Shown here in pieces: positions 29,059 through 38,894 of a stretch of DNA of 64,000 bases. Positions within the stretch are counted from its first letter, which is position 1; every line of letters starts with the position of its first letter. The position numbers and the translations under genes are program-made. Source of the DNA: Microbacterium capsulatum (GTDB lineage Bacteria > Actinomycetota > Actinomycetes > Actinomycetales > Microbacteriaceae); assembly GCF_030865425.1 (NCBI RefSeq), contig NZ_JAVFCB010000010.1, positions 62,001 to 126,000 on the forward strand, written 5' to 3'. The notes beneath the pieces were generated by a model. The model searched no databases, was not told where the DNA came from, and saw nothing but the letters and a program-made list of their open reading frames with translations.

Positions 29059-29778
29059 ATGACGACCGAGCGCCTGCGCCGCCTGATCCGGGAGATCGCC
29101 GATCTCGCGTTCGCCTCCGCCTGCGCCGGCTGCGGTGCCGCGGGCACGGCCCTGTGCCCGGCCTGCGAGAGGCGGCTCGCGCCCCGGCCGGTGCGTCCGC
29201 CCTCCGAGGCGCTCGTGCTGCGCGCCGGTCTCGCGTTCGACGGCGTGGCGGCCCGGGTGATCCGTGCCATCAAGGAGGACGGCCAGACCTCCTTGGTGCG
29301 GAAGCTGGATCCGGCGCTCGCCGCGGCGATCGCCGATCTGCCGGGCGGACCGGGGGACGGCGTCGGGGGTGGGCGGCGCATCGACGTCGTGGTACCGGTG
29401 CCGACGTCGCGGGCCGCGTTCCGGCGCCGCGGCTTCCGGGTTCCGGAACTGCTCGCCCGGCGCACCGGGTTCCCGATGGTGCGCGCGCTGCGGCACACCC
29501 GCCGGGTGCAGGACCAGCGGGCCCTGACCGTCGAGGAACGGCGGCGCAACACCGCCGGCAGTCTGCGCGCCGTCGTCCGCGGCGAGGGCGCGGTGGCGCT
29601 CCTCGTCGACGACGTCATCACGACCGGCGCGACCTGCGCGGAGGCCACGAGGGCGTTGCGCGAGGCCGGCTTCGAGGTCGCCGGAGCGATCGCCGCGGCG
29701 GCCACGGAACGGCGCCGCGCGGGGGTCGCGGGCGCACCCTGGCAGGACTCGGAGCGAATGCCTACGACACACAGGTGA
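29059..29778 (+). CDS. ComF-family phosphoribosyltransferase-like protein
   Basis: A 239-residue ComF-family protein. The N-terminal zinc-ribbon cysteines are C22, C25, C33 and C36, and the PRTase motif VALLVDDVITTGAT (179-192) is intact. In competent bacteria ComFC takes part in DNA uptake; in Actinobacteria such as M. tuberculosis Rv3242c the gene sits between lpqB and hpf without known competence machinery. No other competence gene is in the window. The last residues continue past the usual end with a polar tail. The promoter is unclear; a CAGGAT 6 bases before the ATG could be a weak leaderless -10. Confidence 0.88.
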   Translation: MTTERLRRLIREIADLAFASACAGCGAAGTALCPACERRLAPRPVRPPSEALVLRAGLAFDGVAARVIRAIKEDGQTSLVRKLDPALAAAIADLPGGPGDGVGGGRRIDVVVPVPTSRAAFRRRGFRVPELLARRTGFPMVRALRHTRRVQDQRALTVEERRRNTAGSLRAVVRGEGAVALLVDDVITTGATCAEATRALREAGFEVAGAIAAAATERRRAGVAGAPWQDSERMPTTHR

Positions 29779-29785
29779 ATAGTGG

Positions 29786-29814
29786 ATGACAGGGCCGTGT
29801 CGCCCGACTACGGT
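29786..29814 (+). promoter_or_regulatory. Probable hpf promoter
   Basis: ATGACA at 29786-29791 and TACGGT at 29809-29814 are separated by 17 bases. Transcription from about 29821 would give a leader of about 57 bases that carries a stable hairpin and an AAGGAGG ribosome-binding site. Confidence 0.5.
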
Positions 29815-29835
29815 AGGGATTCACAAAGGCGACCA

Positions 29836-29861
29836 CGGTCCGCCCTTGGCCGGGCGGACCG
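29836..29861 (+). promoter_or_regulatory. Perfect hairpin in the hpf 5' leader
   Basis: CGGTCCGCCC (29836-29845) pairs perfectly with GGGCGGACCG (29852-29861) across a six-base loop, ending only four bases before AAGGAGG (29866-29872). There is no U-run, so it is not a standard terminator. Its position suggests a translational or RNA-stability control element. Confidence 0.6.
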
Positions 29862-29877
29862 GAACAAGGAGGTCAGG

Positions 29878-30531
29878 ATGGAAACGAACATCGTCGGTGT
29901 CGGAGTCGGCATCAGCGATCGATTCCGTGGGGTGGTCGAAGAGAAGACCGCACGGATCGCGACACTCGCGACGAAGGCTCAGCGCCTGGACGTGAAGGTC
30001 ACCCATCGTTCCTATCGCGGCGGTCATGTGGAGGACGAGACCGTCGAACTCACTCTCGTCGGACGAGGTCCGCTGGTGCGTGCGGAGGCGCGCGACGGTG
30101 ACAAGTTCGTGGCGCTGGACCTCGCCGTGGACAAGCTCATGGAGCAGGTCCGGCGCGCCAAGGAGCGCCGGATCGACGGACGCCACCATCCGCGCGGTGC
30201 GCACCTGGAGAAGAGCACCGGCGAGCTGGCCGGGATCGACGTGCACCCCGTGTCGGTCGACACGCTGCACGCGGTCTCCACCGGCGCGATCCCGACGATC
30301 GAGGTCGAGGAGGAGTACTCCCCGGTCGTCATCCGCACCAAGAACTTCGACCCGGAGTGGATGACCGTCGAGGAGGCCGTCGACCGGATGGAGCTCGTCG
30401 GCCACGACTTCTTCCTCTTCGTGGACGCCCGCAGCGACCACCCGAGCGTCGTGTACCGGCGCAAGGGCTGGGACTACGGCGTGATCGCGCTGACGACCCA
30501 GGCGGCCCCCGTGGAGGTTCTCGTCGGCTGA
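29878..30531 (+). CDS. hpf: Ribosome hibernation-promoting factor, long form
   Basis: A 217-residue long-form HPF. The N-terminal domain (about 1-105) binds the 30S decoding centre and the C-terminal domain (about 150-215; E-Y-S-P-V-V-I-R-T-K-N-F, F-F-L-F-V-D-A, Y-R-R-K-G-W-D-Y-G) dimerises 70S ribosomes into 100S particles during stationary phase. The start is ATG at 29878, behind a near-perfect AAGGAGG; longer frames are rejected. The leader contains a strong hairpin just before the ribosome-binding site, so expression may be controlled post-transcriptionally. A strong terminator follows. Its position between comF and secA matches M. tuberculosis Rv3241c. Confidence 0.95.
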   Translation: METNIVGVGVGISDRFRGVVEEKTARIATLATKAQRLDVKVTHRSYRGGHVEDETVELTLVGRGPLVRAEARDGDKFVALDLAVDKLMEQVRRAKERRIDGRHHPRGAHLEKSTGELAGIDVHPVSVDTLHAVSTGAIPTIEVEEEYSPVVIRTKNFDPEWMTVEEAVDRMELVGHDFFLFVDARSDHPSVVYRRKGWDYGVIALTTQAAPVEVLVG

Positions 30532-30547
30532 CGCCCCGACTGTTCCA

Positions 30548-30584
30548 AGAACGCGGCCCGAGGCTCACGCCCGGGCCGCGTTCT
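30548..30584 (+). terminator. Terminator of hpf
   Basis: A perfect 13-bp stem (AGAACGCGGCCCG at 30548-30560 with 30572-30584) and an 11-base loop begin 17 bases after the hpf stop. It is followed by a weak CGTGTC tail and is typical of high-G+C intrinsic terminators. Confidence 0.8.
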
Positions 30585-30644
30585 CGTGTCTGCACGTCAT
30601 GGCCGCGCCCGGTCCGGTGGTCAGGTCCGGTCCGACAGGATCCG

Positions 30645-30667
30645 GTCCCTGAGCCCGTCGAAGGGAC
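30645..30667. repeat. Single copy of a CCCTGAGCC..GTCGAAGGG palindromic element
   Basis: GTCCCTGAGCCCGTCGAAGGGAC-like sequence, with 6-bp inverted arms GTCCCT (30645-30650) and AGGGAC (30662-30667). It closely resembles the CCCTGAGCCTGTCGAAGGG element that I recall as a common intergenic repeat in Microbacteriaceae and some other bacteria. It lies downstream of hpf and the convergent coiled-coil gene. Confidence 0.5.
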
Positions 30668-30699
30668 GTCACCGTGGGCGATCGAGGTGGCGGGTCGCC

Positions 30700-32010
30700 T
30701 CAGTCGAAGATGTCGCCGAGCAGCCCGCCGATGACGAGGCCGCCGAGCACGCCGGTGACGATGTCGCCGCCGCCGGATCCGCGGCCGCCTCCGCCCCAGC
30801 CGTTGCCTCCGCCCCAGCCCTGGTCGGGGCGGGAGGAGTCGATGTCGCGCTGAGCGAGCTGCAGCGCCTCGGCGGCGAGCTGCGCGACGCGGCGGGCGCC
30901 GGACATCGCCTGCTCGCGGGTGTCCTCGGCGGGCAGCAGCGAGGGCACATCGACACGCAGGCGCTCCGCCTCGGCGAGGCGGGTCCGCGCGTCGGCGCCG
31001 ATCCACCCGCGGTGCCCCTCGATGAGGCCGCGGGCCACGCCCAGCTGGCGGTCCGCGTCGTCGAGCGCGTGCTGCACCGCGTCGAGCGTGGGCAGGGGGT
31101 GCTCGGCGCGGTAGCGCGCGGCGGCGACCGCGGCGTCCAGCGCCGTGTTCGCGGCGCGCAGCCGGGTGAGCTCGCCGAACGGATCGGAGGGGGTGCCGGC
31201 GGGGGTCAGGGAGTCGAGGGCCTGCTGCAGCGCGGTCGCCGCCGCGGCCACGGCCGGGGCGTCCGCCGCGGGCGGGAGCATCGCGAGGTCGCCGCGGGAG
31301 TCCGCCACGACCTCGGCGAGCGTGGACTCGGCGCGCAGCGCCTCGATCTCGAAGTCGTCGACGGCGTCGAGCAGAGCGGTCGCCCGCCGGGTGGCCTCGG
31401 TCGCGGTCTCCAGGGCGAGCACGGCCTCCTGGTTGCGTCCGGCCTCGCGACGCCGCTGCGACACCTCGGCGCCGTGCGTGGCGAACGCGATGAGCTGGGC
31501 GGCCTCGTCCGCGCTCTTCGCGATCCGCTGCATCGCGGCGTCGGAGTAGCGGGTGGCCAGACGGCCGACCGCGTCGCGGGCCTGCGGGATCCGGGCCTCG
31601 AGCGCGGCGGCGTCGGCCTGCACCTTGGCCGCCACCTCGGGCGCGTGCCGGACGGCGTTCACGGAGTCGGCGATCGCCGCCGACTTCTCGTCGATGAGCT
31701 CCTCGGCCCACTGGCACAGCTGCGCGATGCGGGCGTTGCGGGTGCGCAGCTCCTCGGCCGTGTCCGGGATCTCGTCGTGGTTCAGCTGGTGCAGCTGGAA
31801 GGCCTCGCCCATGTGCGCGCGCACGGCATCGAGGGCGGCGCGGAAGTCCGCCGTCATGTCCTCGCCGAGCTCGGCGGTCGCGAACGCGAGCTCGTCGCCC
31901 GCGGTTCGGATCCGCTCGTCGGCGGCGACGATCGCCTGCTCGGCGCGGCGAGCGAGATCCTCGTCCTGCGCCTGCTCTTCACGTTTGCGTCTGCCCCAGA
32001 AACCGGCCAT
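30700..32010 (-). CDS. Coiled-coil protein with Gly/Trp-rich and hydrophobic C-terminal tail
   Basis: A 436-residue, mostly alpha-helical Ala/Glu/Arg-rich protein, predicted to be cytoplasmic. It ends with a W-G-G-G-N-G-W-G-G-G-G-R-G-S-G-G-G linker and a hydrophobic G-x-L-G-G-L-V-I-G-G-L-L-G-D-I-F-D tail. The coiled-coil plus Gly-rich tail resembles the C-terminal half of actinobacterial TPM-domain membrane proteins, but the signal peptide, TPM domain and membrane helix are missing. The similarity is a recalled pattern. TAGGAT at 32017-32022 (minus) is 6 bases before the ATG, so it is leaderless. Its function is unknown; a scaffold or membrane-associated role is conceivable. Confidence 0.72.
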   Translation of the reverse strand: MAGFWGRRKREEQAQDEDLARRAEQAIVAADERIRTAGDELAFATAELGEDMTADFRAALDAVRAHMGEAFQLHQLNHDEIPDTAEELRTRNARIAQLCQWAEELIDEKSAAIADSVNAVRHAPEVAAKVQADAAALEARIPQARDAVGRLATRYSDAAMQRIAKSADEAAQLIAFATHGAEVSQRRREAGRNQEAVLALETATEATRRATALLDAVDDFEIEALRAESTLAEVVADSRGDLAMLPPAADAPAVAAAATALQQALDSLTPAGTPSDPFGELTRLRAANTALDAAVAAARYRAEHPLPTLDAVQHALDDADRQLGVARGLIEGHRGWIGADARTRLAEAERLRVDVPSLLPAEDTREQAMSGARRVAQLAAEALQLAQRDIDSSRPDQGWGGGNGWGGGGRGSGGGDIVTGVLGGLVIGGLLGDIFD

Positions 32011-32100
32011 GCGCCGATCCTATGATCCCGTGCCGTGGACGGGCTGTGCATCGATTGCGCCCTCGGCGATCAGGGCGGTCCGGGGCAGGGGATTCGGGGA

Positions 32101-32700
32101 TCAGGCGGGCACGGCGGCGCGTGCGGGCCGTCCGCGCTTGGGGCGCTCGGCCGAGAGCTCGAGCGCCAGGGCGTGCTGCGGGTGCTGCGCGAGCCGCTGC
32201 TCGACGTGGTCGAGCCAGCGCAGCTCGGCCTCCGCGGCGCAGACCATGGCGTCGATCACGAGCATCCGGGCCAGTTCCACCGGGCCCACCGGTTCGGTGC
32301 CGGCGGGCGTCGCGTCCTGCAGGGTCTGCAGCTGCGCCAGCGAGGCCCGACGCTGCGTCCGGATGACGGCGGCGACGTCGACGCCGGGCAGCGTCGCGGC
32401 GACGGCGAGCTTGACCGCCAGCTCGTCGCGGGTGCCCTGGTTCCGCGCGACGGGGGACGACAGCCATCCCGCCACCTCCGCGGATCCCGCCTCGGTGATG
32501 CTCCAGTACACGTGCCCTTGGTCGTCGGCGTCGCCGCGGGCGACGAGCCCGTCGCGCTCGAGGCGCTCCAGGGTGTTGTAGATCTGGCCGACGTTGAGCG
32601 GCCACGTCGAACCCGTGCGGCGGTCGAACTCCGCCCGCAGCTGATAGCCGTAGCACGGGCCCTGATCGAGGATGGCGAGGAGGCTCTGACGGACGGACAT
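32101..32700 (-). CDS. PadR-family transcriptional regulator
   Basis: A 199-residue PadR regulator. The N-terminal winged helix contains SLLAILDQGPCYGYQLRAEF (6-25) and the wing G-Q-I-Y-N-T-L-E-R-L-E-R-D-G-L-V. A helical C-terminal dimerisation part (about 85-180) places it in the Vir-like/PadR-s2 group. The end is basic (R-P-K-R-G-R-P). It has a GGAAGGGAA ribosome-binding site. No transporter or enzyme gene is directly divergent from it, so its target is not obvious; autoregulation is usual for the family. It lies downstream of the MmyB-like regulator on the same strand, separated by 167 bases. Confidence 0.88.
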   Translation of the reverse strand: MSVRQSLLAILDQGPCYGYQLRAEFDRRTGSTWPLNVGQIYNTLERLERDGLVARGDADDQGHVYWSITEAGSAEVAGWLSSPVARNQGTRDELAVKLAVAATLPGVDVAAVIRTQRRASLAQLQTLQDATPAGTEPVGPVELARMLVIDAMVCAAEAELRWLDHVEQRLAQHPQHALALELSAERPKRGRPARAAVPA

Positions 32701-32867
32701 CGGTTCCCTTCCGGAATCTGGTTCCGAGCATATGCATACCCGGAAACCCCGGGGAGGGATCCGTGCGCGGCGTGTCCTGTCGCTCGCCGGTCGCGAATCG
32801 TCGCCAAAGGGGCGGAATGAGGGCGTATCGCGACCAGCGAGCAGGGGTGAGGGGAGGGCGGATCGGA

Positions 32868-33641
32868 TCAGTCCGCGGCGAGCCAGATCGTCATGCGCAG
32901 GCCGTCCTCGGGCAGGTAGAGCACCTCGTGGCGGCGGGGGAGGACCTCGCCGGTCCCGGTCCGGACATGCTTGACGGAGGTGCGCCGACGCTCGACGATG
33001 TGCTCGGTCCACCACTCCTCGAACAGCGGGCTCTCGGAGCGGAGCTCGGCGACGAACCGCTGCAGCGCCGGATCCTGCAGATCGTCGACGTTGGCCGCGC
33101 GCAGATGCGCGACGGCGCCGCGCGCGATCTCCTCCCACTCGACGAACATCTCCCGCGCGCGCGGATCCGTCATCAGATAGCGGCAGGTGTTGCGCCGTTC
33201 GCGGGGGAGCTCGGCGAAGCCCGGATAGAGGGCGAGACCCTCCGGGTTCGCCGCGATCATGCCGCCGAGCCGGTCCAGGACGTACGCGGGATTGGGGCGC
33301 ACGGCCTCGACGAGGGCGTCCATCCGCTCGCGGGCGGAGGGATCCTCGGGGGCGCGCACGGGCGCGGGACCGGAGGATCCGCGCAGGCGGGACAGGTGCT
33401 CCCTGGCATCGGGGCCCAGCCGCAGGACGCGGGCGAGCGCGTCGAGGACGGCGTCGCTCGGGTGGGTCTCGCGTCCCTGCTCGAGACGGGTGTAGTAGTC
33501 GGCGCTGATGCCGGACGCCGCGGCCACCTCCTCCCGTCGCAGCCCCGTCACCCGCCGGCGTCGGGGGGAGCCGGCGTTCGGGGGCTCCAGACCCGCATCC
33601 GTCCGTCGGGCACGCAGGAAGTCGCCGAGCTCGTTGGGCAT
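32868..33641 (-). CDS. MmyB-like helix-turn-helix transcriptional regulator
   Basis: A 257-residue regulator with an N-terminal Xre-type helix-turn-helix (about 4-85; [14 protein letters not shown] and Y-Y-T-R-L-E-Q-G-R) and a C-terminal PAS-like MmyB ligand-binding domain (about 105-255; [15 protein letters not shown]). This layout is that of the MmyB/MLTR family, whose members bind fatty-acid-like ligands and usually repress a neighbouring dehydrogenase gene. No such target is adjacent. The ATG at 33641 matches the family start ([13 protein letters not shown]). Confidence 0.87.
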   Translation of the reverse strand: MPNELGDFLRARRTDAGLEPPNAGSPRRRRVTGLRREEVAAASGISADYYTRLEQGRETHPSDAVLDALARVLRLGPDAREHLSRLRGSSGPAPVRAPEDPSARERMDALVEAVRPNPAYVLDRLGGMIAANPEGLALYPGFAELPRERRNTCRYLMTDPRAREMFVEWEEIARGAVAHLRAANVDDLQDPALQRFVAELRSESPLFEEWWTEHIVERRRTSVKHVRTGTGEVLPRRHEVLYLPEDGLRMTIWLAAD

Positions 33642-33803
33642 ACGACGACTCTCGCAGAAAACGGTCCCTGCCGCAGGGGTGCGCGTCTCGTCGGAGCATC
33701 ACGGTCTCGTCCTGCCGATTCGTCGCGCGCGGAGGGCCGCGTCGCCCGGAATCGGCGCGACGCACCGCGGATCTGCCCAGAGGATCGACAGGTCACGGGC
33801 CGG

Positions 33804-33809
33804 TAACAT
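33804..33809 (+). promoter_or_regulatory. -10 box of secA
   Basis: TAACAT, about 60 bases before the chosen secA GTG. No good -35 is seen at the usual distance. The intervening leader contains the AGGGAG ribosome-binding site. Confidence 0.4.
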
Positions 33810-33870
33810 GGGTCCGTATGCCGTGCGCGCGTCTGCACGCGGGCACAGAACCACTAGGGAGATGGAATCC

Positions 33871-36666
<2,796 letters not shown>

Positions 36667-36674
36667 CGAGCGAC

Positions 36675-36716
36675 ACGAAGAAGGCCGGTACCCGAGCGGG
36701 TACCGGCCTTCTTCGT
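36675..36716. terminator. Bidirectional terminator between secA and the deaminase gene
   Basis: A perfect 19-bp stem (36675-36693 with 36698-36716) and a GAGC loop lie 8 bases after the secA stop. The plus-strand side ends in CTTCTTCGTT. The gene on the other side converges, so the structure can stop both transcripts. It marks the border between the core block and the accessory island. Confidence 0.9.
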
Positions 36717-36726
36717 TGCGGCGGCG

Positions 36727-37215
36727 TCAGCCGTTGAGGCGCTGGAACTCGGTCCAGATCGACGCGCAGTCCTCGCGGCCGCTGTCGAGGTGGATCATGT
36801 CGAGCGTGGAGGTGTCGCTGCCGTCCAGGTAGCGGCGCAGGTGCATGTCGCTGAAGCCGTTGTCGCCGGCGTCGACGTGCGTGGAGGCGTAGTAGCAGGT
36901 GGTGATCCCGGCCCACATCATCACGGCGACGCACATCGGGCACGGCTCGCACGTCGCGTACATGACGTGACCCGACAGGTCGAGCGTGTCCAGCTTCTTG
37001 CAGGCCTCGCGGACGGCGACCATCTCGGCGTGGCCGGAGATGTCCGTCTCGCGCAGCACGGTGTTGCCGACGGCGACGACGATCTCGCCCTCGGGGTCGA
37101 CCAGCGTGGCGCCGAACGGGCCGCCGTCGCCGGCGCGCAGCCCGGAGAGGGTGACCTCGACGGCGGGGCCGAAGTAGCTGTCCAGCACGTCGGCCGAGGG
37201 AGTGGTGTTGCTCAT
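36727..37215 (-). CDS. GuaD-like nucleobase deaminase (CDA superfamily)
   Basis: A 162-residue zinc deaminase with the catalytic HAE (62-64) and CEPCPMC (89-95) motifs, GGPFGA at 31-36 and a Y-A-S-T-H-V-D-A-G-D-N-G-F-S-D stretch that parallels B. subtilis guanine deaminase GuaD. It removes an amino group as ammonia from a heterocycle; guanine is the first guess, but the C-terminus differs and related enzymes accept cytosine-like bases or amino-triazines. It lies 25 bases downstream of an NCS1 permease with an AAGGAGA ribosome-binding site, so the imported base is its likely substrate. It belongs to the FdrA/carbamate kinase island. Confidence 0.85.
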   Translation of the reverse strand: MSNTTPSADVLDSYFGPAVEVTLSGLRAGDGGPFGATLVDPEGEIVVAVGNTVLRETDISGHAEMVAVREACKKLDTLDLSGHVMYATCEPCPMCVAVMMWAGITTCYYASTHVDAGDNGFSDMHLRRYLDGSDTSTLDMIHLDSGREDCASIWTEFQRLNG

Positions 37216-37240
37216 GGTTGTCTCCTTGGGGGTGATGCGG

Positions 37241-38743
37241 TCAGGCGCGGTCGCGGCGGCCGGCCAGGGCGAGGATGGTGTAGCCGAAGAATCCGATGAT
37301 GAGGCCGGAGAAGAACGCCAGGTTGTTGACCTGCGCCAGGAAGTCCACCGACGAGATGCCGGGGATCCGGCCGATCATGGTGATCACGAAGCTCGCGATC
37401 AGCACGCCGAGCGCCCGCCAGTTGTAGGCCGGCAGCGATCCCTTCTGGCCGGCCTTGTAGTCGGCGTAGATGCCCTCGACGTCGAGGGTCTTCTTGCGCT
37501 CGACGAAGTACGAGGCCAGCATGATGCCGGCGATCGGGCCGAACATCGATCCGATGAGCGAGTAGAACAGGAACAGCGCGTCGGTGTTCGCCACGAACTG
37601 CCACGGCAGGATCAGGGTGCCGATGACGGCGGCCAGGATCGCGCCGCGCTTGAGCGTGAACAGCTTCGGCAGCTGAGCGGTCAGCTGGAGCCCCGCCGGG
37701 AGCATGTTGCCGAACACGACGAAGGCGACGGCGCCGACGTTCATCGCGAGGATGAGCAGGACGACGACGATCGGGTTGCCGACGCCGTGGTTGATGGCGT
37801 CGATGAACACGCCGGGGCGGTTGATGTCGATCTTGCCGCCGCTGACGACCTGCAGCGCAGCCACGAACGAGACCGTGACGAGGGCGAACAGGATGTACGA
37901 GCCGATCACGCCGATGGGGAAGCCGACGGTCGGCGCCTTCATCGAGGTCGCGTTGCGGGTGTAGTCGCCGGTGTTGACGATCGGGCCCGCCCAGTTCGAC
38001 ACCAGGATCGAGACGCAGGTGATGAAGATCAGCGGGGTGACCGGCGAGTCCACCACGCGGGTGGAGAAGACCGCGCCGAGGCCGCCGGCGTTGATGACGG
38101 CCAGCACGACGGCGATCACGACGAGCACGAACACGGCCGGGTTGGCCCAGTTGCTGAACCTGCCGAGGAACTTCTGTCCGCCGAGGAACAGCGCGACCGT
38201 GAGGATCCAGGTGATCAGGTACGAGATCGCGGTCGGGATCGGCAGACCGAGGATGCTCGCGCCGCCGCCGAGGTGCGCGTAGCCGGGCCAGATGGTCTGG
38301 AAGACCACGTCGAAGGCCTGCGCCGAGGAGACGCTGGTGATGCCGAAGAACATGAAGCCGGCGATGATGCCGCGCACCCAGGTCGGGACGAGCGCGCCCT
38401 TGTGACCGAAGGCCTCGCGCAGCTGCATCGCGAACGGCACGCCGTACTTCGCCGCGGCCTGGCCGTTGAGGATGTAGCCGATGGACACGATCACGGCGGC
38501 GGTCATGATCGCCGCGACGACCTGCCAGGCGTTCAGGCCCAGGGCGAAGAACGTCATGACCGTGAAGTAGGACAGGATGTTGTGGATCGGCCCCATCCAG
38601 ACGGTGATGAACTGCGGGGTCTTCCAGCTGCGATCCTGCGGGCGGATGGGGAGGACGTCCTCCGCGTAGCCGCGGGACGCGTAGAGCGCGACCTTGTCCG
38701 CGCCGGGATCGACGAGGGCGGGGTCTGTGGTGGGAGTGGACAT
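37241..38743 (-). CDS. NCS1-family nucleobase/ureide permease
   Basis: A 500-residue permease with twelve predicted spans. The first span region (M-G-P-I-H-N-I-L-S-Y-F-T-V-M-T-F-F-A-L-G-L-N), N-W-A-G-P-I-V-N-T-G-D-Y-T-R in the middle and the F-Y-S-L-I-G-S-M-F-G-P-I-A-G-I-M segment near the C-terminus match NCS1 carriers for allantoin, cytosine, purines, hydantoin or thiamine. The ATG at 38743 is taken because the family starts soon before L-P-I-R-P-Q-D-R-S-W; a longer frame has no support. The neighbour downstream is a base deaminase. A strong hairpin separates it from the fdrA-ylbE part of the cluster, so it may have its own promoter or depend on read-through. Confidence 0.88.
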   Translation of the reverse strand: MSTPTTDPALVDPGADKVALYASRGYAEDVLPIRPQDRSWKTPQFITVWMGPIHNILSYFTVMTFFALGLNAWQVVAAIMTAAVIVSIGYILNGQAAAKYGVPFAMQLREAFGHKGALVPTWVRGIIAGFMFFGITSVSSAQAFDVVFQTIWPGYAHLGGGASILGLPIPTAISYLITWILTVALFLGGQKFLGRFSNWANPAVFVLVVIAVVLAVINAGGLGAVFSTRVVDSPVTPLIFITCVSILVSNWAGPIVNTGDYTRNATSMKAPTVGFPIGVIGSYILFALVTVSFVAALQVVSGGKIDINRPGVFIDAINHGVGNPIVVVLLILAMNVGAVAFVVFGNMLPAGLQLTAQLPKLFTLKRGAILAAVIGTLILPWQFVANTDALFLFYSLIGSMFGPIAGIMLASYFVERKKTLDVEGIYADYKAGQKGSLPAYNWRALGVLIASFVITMIGRIPGISSVDFLAQVNNLAFFSGLIIGFFGYTILALAGRRDRA

Positions 38744-38785
38744 GGCCTGCCGTTCTCTCTGCACCGGAATGAGGTGTGGGGGTAG

Positions 38786-38822
38786 CGATATGGCCGGGAG
38801 CGGTGCACTCCCGGCCATATCG
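38786..38822 (-). terminator. Strong hairpin between ylbE-like gene and NCS1 permease
   Basis: A perfect 15-bp stem (38786-38800 with 38808-38822; core GATATGGCCGGGAG) and a seven-base loop lie about 70 bases after the ylbE-like stop and 43 bases before the permease ATG. No U-run follows. It may terminate the upstream operon, attenuate it, or mark an mRNA processing point. Confidence 0.65.
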
Positions 38823-38894
38823 TGATGTCACTGCGTGACGAGCGTCGCGACGTCCTCCGAATGCCTCATCGGGACGCCGGCGCCGGCCGTCATG

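Noticed and set aside
29059..29778. ComF gene as a sign of natural competence
   Set aside because: ComF-like genes at this position are general in Actinobacteria and no DNA-uptake genes occur in the window.
32725..32745. TATGCATA palindrome as a PadR operator
   Set aside because: It does not fit the ATGT-N8-ACAT form of known PadR sites; it may simply be part of an A+T-rich promoter.
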